Below are positions 7,195 to 10,772 of a stretch of 10,772 nt of DNA, piece after piece; the first letter of the stretch is position 1; the number at the start of each line of letters is the position of its first letter. The position numbers and the translations under genes were made by a program. The notes below the pieces were generated by a model that was given only the letters and a program-made list of their open reading frames with translations, had not been told where the DNA came from and made no database searches. Source of the DNA: Desulfosarcina sp. (GTDB taxonomy: Bacteria; Desulfobacterota; Desulfobacteria; Desulfobacterales; Desulfosarcinaceae); assembly GCA_018224455.1 (NCBI GenBank), contig JAGTUY010000323.1, positions 1 to 10,772 on the forward strand. The letters are read 5' to 3'.

Positions 7195-7929
7195 ATGACC
7201 CATTTGTTCCGCGCCGCCAGACAAAACCGGATATTCCAGGATGTGGTTGAACAGATCCAGGAAGCGATCATCGATGGCCAGCTGAAAGTCGGCGATCGCC
7301 TGCCTGCCGAGCGCGACCTCAAAGAAATGCTTCAGACCAGCCGCAGCACCCTGCGTGAGGCCCTGCGTGTGCTCGAACAAAAAGGGCTCATCGAGATCAA
7401 GCTGGGCACGGGCGGGGGCGCCGTCGTCAAAACGGTCTCCTCGGATCTCGTGGCCGAGAGCCTGGATCTGTTGATTCGCTCCCATCAGGTATCCCTGCGA
7501 CACATCGCCGAATTCCGCGAACGGGTGGAAGGCGACGTGGTGGTCCTGGCCACATCAAGAATGAAAGCGTCGGACACGCGCAATCTCAAAACGCTGCTGG
7601 ATGAAGCCCGTAAATGTGTGGCTAAGGGTGCTAAAGCTGTTTCCGATTTTCTCACCGCAGACAAAAATATTCACCTGTATTTTGCCAAGATCACAGGCAA
7701 CCCGATCTATATATCCATTCTCAAAACCATCCATGAGAACCTTCGCCGGTATTATGACGAGTTCCTGGTCATGGAAGAGCCTGAGATGAAAGAAAATCTT
7801 CAGGATCTCGAGAATGTGGTGGCGGCCATGGAAAGCGGGATGGCGGAAGCGGCAGGCGACATCGCCCGAACCCACGTGAGGCGGTTCAACGGCTACATGG
7901 AAATGCGCGAACGGCAGAATCAAACATGA
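7195..7929 (+). CDS. GntR-family transcriptional regulator, FadR subfamily (FCD domain)
   Basis: A 244-residue DNA-binding regulator, the usual length for the FadR subfamily. The N-terminal winged helix covers about 12-78. It includes the family hallmarks GDRLPAERDL (33-42) and SRSTLREALRVLEQKGLI (49-66), then a glycine-rich wing (GTGGGAVV, 71-78). Residues from about 84 to 240 form the all-helical FCD ligand domain. Many FCD proteins bind a metal through Asp, His, His, His. Here Asp156 and His160 (D-x3-H) and His227 are present, but the position usually read as EH in the penultimate helix is Glu206-Asn207, so one ligand seems replaced. The start ATG 7195 has only a weak GGA at 7177-7179, and I see no better in-frame start. 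It is followed after 73 bp by the transporter ATPase gene on the same strand, and a FadR-type operator precedes it. I infer a self-regulated local repressor of the uptake genes. The effector is unknown: an amino acid, organic acid or acyl-CoA are all possible. Confidence 0.92.
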   Translation: MTHLFRAARQNRIFQDVVEQIQEAIIDGQLKVGDRLPAERDLKEMLQTSRSTLREALRVLEQKGLIEIKLGTGGGAVVKTVSSDLVAESLDLLIRSHQVSLRHIAEFRERVEGDVVVLATSRMKASDTRNLKTLLDEARKCVAKGAKAVSDFLTADKNIHLYFAKITGNPIYISILKTIHENLRRYYDEFLVMEEPEMKENLQDLENVVAAMESGMAEAAGDIARTHVRRFNGYMEMRERQNQT

Positions 7930-8002
7930 CGCGGTGAGAACCCGCACACACGACTCCGGGCGGCAGACTTTTCTACTACAATGGAATTAACGGGTCGGCA
8001 CT

Positions 8003-8770
8003 ATGGCACATTTAGAATTGGACAACATCACGGTGAGATTCGGCGGGCTGGTGGCCCTGTCCCAACTGAGTTTTTCGATCGGCTCCGGAGAGATCGTGGG
8101 CCTGATCGGCCCCAACGGCGCCGGCAAGACCACGGTGTTCAATGTGCTCACCGGCGTCTACAAAGCCAGCAGCGGCAACGTGCGCTTCGAGGGCAAAAGC
8201 ATTTTGGGCAAACGCCCCCATGAGATTTTCGCCAAAGGTGTGGCCCGGACCTTTCAGAACATCCGCCTCTTTTCGGCCATGACCGCGGTTGAAAACGCTA
8301 TGGTGGCCCGGCACTGCCGCTCCAAAAAGGGCGTGGTGGGAGCCATCTTCCGCACCGTTTCACAGCGCAGGGAAGAGCGCCAGATCCGCGGCAAGGCGCT
8401 GGAAGCGCTCAAATTCATGGGCGTGGACAAATATGCGGACACGGTGGCCTCCAATCTGCCGTACGGCCTGCAGCGGCGACTCGAAATCGCGCGTGCGCTG
8501 GCCTCCCAGCCCAAGGTGATTTTGCTGGACGAGCCGGCCGCCGGCATGAACCCGTCGGAAAGTTCGGCCCTGATGAAGGACATCTCCCGGATTTGCGACC
8601 TCGGGATAGACGTGCTCCTGGTGGAGCACGATATGAAAGTGGTTATGGGTGTGTGTCATCGTATTGTGTGTGTTGACCACGGGGTCAAGATCGCCGAAGG
8701 GACGCCGGAAGAGATCCAGGCCAGCCCCCAGGTAATCGAGGCTTACTTAGGTCAGCCGGCGAGTAAATAA
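8003..8770 (+). CDS. livG: Branched-chain amino acid-type ABC transporter ATPase (LivG)
   Basis: A 255-residue ATPase that would power inward transport from the cytoplasmic face, partnering LivF and the LivH/LivM permeases. Visible motifs: Walker A GPNGAGKT (36-43), Q-loop Gln85 in FQN, signature region LPYGLQRRLEIARAL (152-166), Walker B VILLDEP with Asp176 and catalytic Glu177, the AAGMNPSE stretch typical of LivG, and H-loop His209. The long insert between Q-loop and signature and the C-terminal EGTPEEIQ...VIEAYLG separate LivG from LivF. Two oddities: the fifth signature residue is Leu where LivG proteins usually have Gln, and the stretch around 213-227 has two cysteines in a run of GT-rich codons. 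The gene precedes the binding-protein and permease genes. The 73-bp gap upstream has a possible -10 (TACAAT, 7977-7982) but no convincing -35 and no operator. The ribosome site is weak, so expression probably depends on the promoter before the regulator gene. Confidence 0.94.
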   Translation: MAHLELDNITVRFGGLVALSQLSFSIGSGEIVGLIGPNGAGKTTVFNVLTGVYKASSGNVRFEGKSILGKRPHEIFAKGVARTFQNIRLFSAMTAVENAMVARHCRSKKGVVGAIFRTVSQRREERQIRGKALEALKFMGVDKYADTVASNLPYGLQRRLEIARALASQPKVILLDEPAAGMNPSESSALMKDISRICDLGIDVLLVEHDMKVVMGVCHRIVCVDHGVKIAEGTPEEIQASPQVIEAYLGQPASK

Positions 8771-8796
8771 TCATCAATCAACAGGAGGAGCATTAA

Positions 8797-9933
8797 ATGA
8801 GGAAAAAACTGTTCGTCGCACTGGTACTTGGCCTGATGGTCGTCCCCTTCATCATGGGAACGGCGACTGCAAAAACCTTGAAAATCGGATCCATGAGCCC
8901 GCTGACCGGTCCTTATGCATCGGACGGAACGGACATTAAGAACGGCGTATTGACTGCCATTCAGGTGTTCGAGGAAGCCGGCGGCGTTCCCGGTTATGAC
9001 AAGATCGAACTGTTCCCCCAGGACACCGCCTGCGATCCCAAGCAGGCCGTGGCTGCCGCCAACAAGCTGATCAACCTCGAAGTGGTCGGCGTCGTCGGGG
9101 CCTACTGCTCCTCTTCCACCATCCCCTCCTCCGAGGTTCTGGCCGAAGAAGACATCCCCATGCTGACCCCGGCCTCGACCAACGAAGCGGTCACCGACCG
9201 CGGCCTGCCCTACATGTTCCGCCTGTGCGGCCGTGACGATGACCAGGCGCCGGCCGCCGCTAAATTCTTGAAAGAGCAGCTGAAAGCCAAAACCATCTTT
9301 ATCGTCGACGACAAGACCACCTACTCCCAGGGCCTGGCCGACGGCGTGAGCAAGGCTGCCAAGGAACTGGGCATGGAGGTGGTCGAACACGACCACGTCA
9401 ACCAAGGCGACAAGGACTTCGCCGCCGTGCTGACCAAGGCCAAACAGGCCAATGCCGACGTTTTCTACATGTCTCTGCAAGGATATTCTCCCGGCGCGCT
9501 GATGGCACTGCAGGCCAAACGGTTGGGCATGAACTCCCAGATCGTCGCCCAGGACGCCATGTTCCAGCCCAAGTTCATGGAAGTGGCCAAGGATGCCGCC
9601 GAAGGCGTTTACCTGACCTACGGCTTTACCGATACGACCACCCCCGAGTACAAGGCCTTCGAGAAGATCTATGTGCCCAAGTACGGCCCCATCGCCGCCT
9701 ACGCCACCTACGCCTACGATGCGGCCACCGTGCTGCTCCAGGCCATCAAGAGCGCCGGCTCCACCGATGCGGCCAAGATCAAGGCCGAAATCATGAAAAT
9801 GGACTTCGACGGCGTGGCCAAACGCATCAAGTTCAGGGCCAACGGCGATTCCGGATCGTCCTACATCGCCTACAAGATCGAAAACGGTCAGTTTGTACCC
9901 TACTGGGCGCCTGAGAAAGGCCTGCTCAAATAA
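8797..9933 (+). CDS. livK: LIV-type periplasmic substrate-binding protein
   Basis: A 378-residue secreted receptor that captures the substrate and delivers it to the LivH/LivM permease. Residues 1-25 form a signal peptide: MRKK start, hydrophobic core about 5-20, likely cleavage after A-T-A at 23-25. The mature protein begins with KIGSMSPLTGPYASDG, typical of the type I periplasmic-binding fold of LivJ/LivK. Cys79 (ACDPKQAV) and Cys104 (AYCSSST) are 25 residues apart, matching the disulfide pair of LivJ. The SSST at 105-108 and the ASTN at 126-129 correspond to ligand-contact loops. Substrate class (Leu/Ile/Val against other amino acids, amides or small carboxylates) cannot be fixed from these motifs, so the symbol marks the family only. 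A strong AGGAGG at 8783-8788, 8 nt before the ATG, predicts high translation. The gene begins 26 nt after livG, and a large hairpin follows its stop. Confidence 0.93.
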   Translation: MRKKLFVALVLGLMVVPFIMGTATAKTLKIGSMSPLTGPYASDGTDIKNGVLTAIQVFEEAGGVPGYDKIELFPQDTACDPKQAVAAANKLINLEVVGVVGAYCSSSTIPSSEVLAEEDIPMLTPASTNEAVTDRGLPYMFRLCGRDDDQAPAAAKFLKEQLKAKTIFIVDDKTTYSQGLADGVSKAAKELGMEVVEHDHVNQGDKDFAAVLTKAKQANADVFYMSLQGYSPGALMALQAKRLGMNSQIVAQDAMFQPKFMEVAKDAAEGVYLTYGFTDTTTPEYKAFEKIYVPKYGPIAAYATYAYDAATVLLQAIKSAGSTDAAKIKAEIMKMDFDGVAKRIKFRANGDSGSSYIAYKIENGQFVPYWAPEKGLLK

Positions 9934-9948
9934 ATCGGTCAAGTGACG

Positions 9949-9979
9949 TGACCGCCTCGCCACGGCGGCGGGGCGGTCA
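9949..9979 (+). other. Strong intercistronic hairpin between livK and livH
   Basis: TGACCGCCTCGCC at 9949-9961 pairs with 9967-9979 over 13 bp with one G-T wobble and a 5-nt loop, starting 15 nt after the livK stop. No T-tract follows, so it is not a classical terminator. An alternative, weaker stem pairs CGGTCA at 9936-9941 with TGACCG at 9949-9954; the same CGGTCA recurs in the downstream arm (9974-9979), so the two stems exclude each other. By analogy with stems between binding-protein and permease genes (malE-malF), it probably protects the livK message or reduces read-through. Confidence 0.7.
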
Positions 9980-10024
9980 TCCCAATCGCGTTGAATGCAA
10001 GCCTCAACCTGAAAAGCGATTTCT

Positions 10025-10772
10025 ATGGATTTTTTTATTCAGCAGCTAATCAACGGCATCACACTAGGCGGCCTGTACGCCCTGATCGCACTGGGCTACA
10101 CCATGGTCTACGGTGTCATCCAACTGATCAACTTCGCCCACGGTGAATTCTTTGCCGCCGGGGGCTATGTGGGTGTCATTCTGCTCAGTTTTTTTGCCGG
10201 ACTGGGCTACATGGAGACCCACCCCATCCTCTGCCTGGCAGCCGCATTTGCCCTGACCATGGGGTACTGCGCCTTTCTGTCCATAGGGGTCGAAAAAGTG
10301 GCCTACAAGCCCCTGCGCCGCCAGTCGCGCCTGGCCGCCCTGCTCTCCGCCCTGGGCATGTCCATTTTCCTGTCCAACGGGCTGATGCTGACCCAGGGGG
10401 TCTATGACAAAGCTTATCCCGGCGAGCTGTTCCAGGGCGGTATCAATTTCGGCATGATCCGGATCGGTTACCTGCAGATGATGATCGTTGGCATGACCAT
10501 CTTCCTGCTGTTCGGGCTCAACATCCTGGTGTTCAAGACCAAGATCGGCATGGCCATGCGCGCCACGGCCCAGGACAAGATCATGAGCAGCCTGGTCTCC
10601 ATCAGCAGCAACCGGATCATCTCCCTGACCTTCGGTATCGGCGCCGGACTGGCCGCCGCCGCCGGCATCATGGTGGGGCTCTACTACGGTTCGGTGCGCT
10701 ACGACATGGGTTTTCTGCCCGGGATCAAGGCCTTTGCCGCCGCCGTGCTGGGCGGGATCGGCAACATCACCG
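10025..10772 (+). CDS. livH: LIV-type ABC transporter permease LivH, cut by window end
   Basis: A polytopic inner-membrane permease forming the transport channel with LivM. From ATG 10025 the frame is open for 249 codons to the window edge. Family proteins run to about 290-310 residues, so roughly 50 are missing. The opening (QQLINGITLGGLYALIALGY, then TMVYGVIQLINFAHGE) is the hallmark LivH start, and YKPLRR, SALGMSIFL, KIGMAMRATAQD and GIKAFAAAVLGGIGNIT follow in the expected order, the last being the cytoplasmic coupling region. Several hydrophobic helices alternate with these loops. The ribosome site is poor (GAAAAG at 10011-10016) compared with that of livK, which with the preceding hairpin suggests much lower expression than the binding protein. 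livM and livF probably lie beyond the window. Confidence 0.94.
   Translation, partial: MDFFIQQLINGITLGGLYALIALGYTMVYGVIQLINFAHGEFFAAGGYVGVILLSFFAGLGYMETHPILCLAAAFALTMGYCAFLSIGVEKVAYKPLRRQSRLAALLSALGMSIFLSNGLMLTQGVYDKAYPGELFQGGINFGMIRIGYLQMMIVGMTIFLLFGLNILVFKTKIGMAMRATAQDKIMSSLVSISSNRIISLTFGIGAGLAAAAGIMVGLYYGSVRYDMGFLPGIKAFAAAVLGGIGNIT

Noticed and set aside
7953..7982. Possible separate promoter before livG (TACAAT at 7977-7982)
   Set aside because: No acceptable -35 hexamer is found 16-18 nt upstream and no operator-like dyad is present. A minor internal promoter cannot be excluded, but the evidence is too thin to list.
8752..9963. Minus-strand open frame of 403 codons opposite the binding-protein gene
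   Set aside because: It mirrors the unmistakable LIV binding-protein gene almost exactly. The low stop frequency is explained by strong codon bias on the + strand; the Gly/His/Val-rich product has no motif.

Overview
The window is an ordinary, densely packed, GC-rich stretch of a Gram-negative bacterial chromosome. All five real genes read on the + strand. Gene content, protein wording and composition fit a Desulfobacterota (sulfate-reducing 'deltaproteobacterial') genome, but that placement is an inference from recall; no rRNA or other marker gene is present to prove it.

Layout. (1) Bases 1-42 hold a clean intrinsic terminator for a gene outside the window. (2) Bases 43-253 are a leader with a plausible promoter and no gene. 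(3) 254-2986 encodes pyruvate, phosphate dikinase, which makes phosphoenolpyruvate from pyruvate and is a gluconeogenic entry point in anaerobes. (4) 3022-7062, 35 nt downstream and probably co-transcribed, encodes a secreted-then-anchored membrane protein of 1346 residues with no recognised function. It has two periplasmic modules that look like diverged copies of each other, and about ten membrane segments. (5) 7063-7194 is a regulatory gap with a consensus -10 box, a perfect 15-bp FadR/GntR-type operator on the expected transcription start, and a leader hairpin. (6) 7195-7929 encodes a FadR-subfamily GntR repressor (FCD effector domain). (7) 8003 to the end is a branched-chain (LIV-I/HAAT) ABC transporter in the order livG-type ATPase, livK/livJ-type binding protein, livH-type permease, the last cut by the window edge. 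livM and livF are expected just outside.

How it works together. The second unit reads as a ligand-controlled uptake operon. The regulator probably represses its own promoter through the operator at 7084-7098, and the transporter genes follow by read-through. The binding protein would catch a branched-chain amino acid or similar small carboxylate in the periplasm, and LivG with LivH would move it inward. A strong GC-rich hairpin between the binding-protein and permease genes probably makes the binding protein the most abundant product. The first unit (dikinase plus large membrane protein) is separate; any functional link between its two members is unknown.

I see no mobile element, CRISPR array, tRNA, rRNA or phage signal. 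The least-understood object is the large duplicated membrane protein. The best-supported new regulatory observation is the GntR operator and promoter arrangement.
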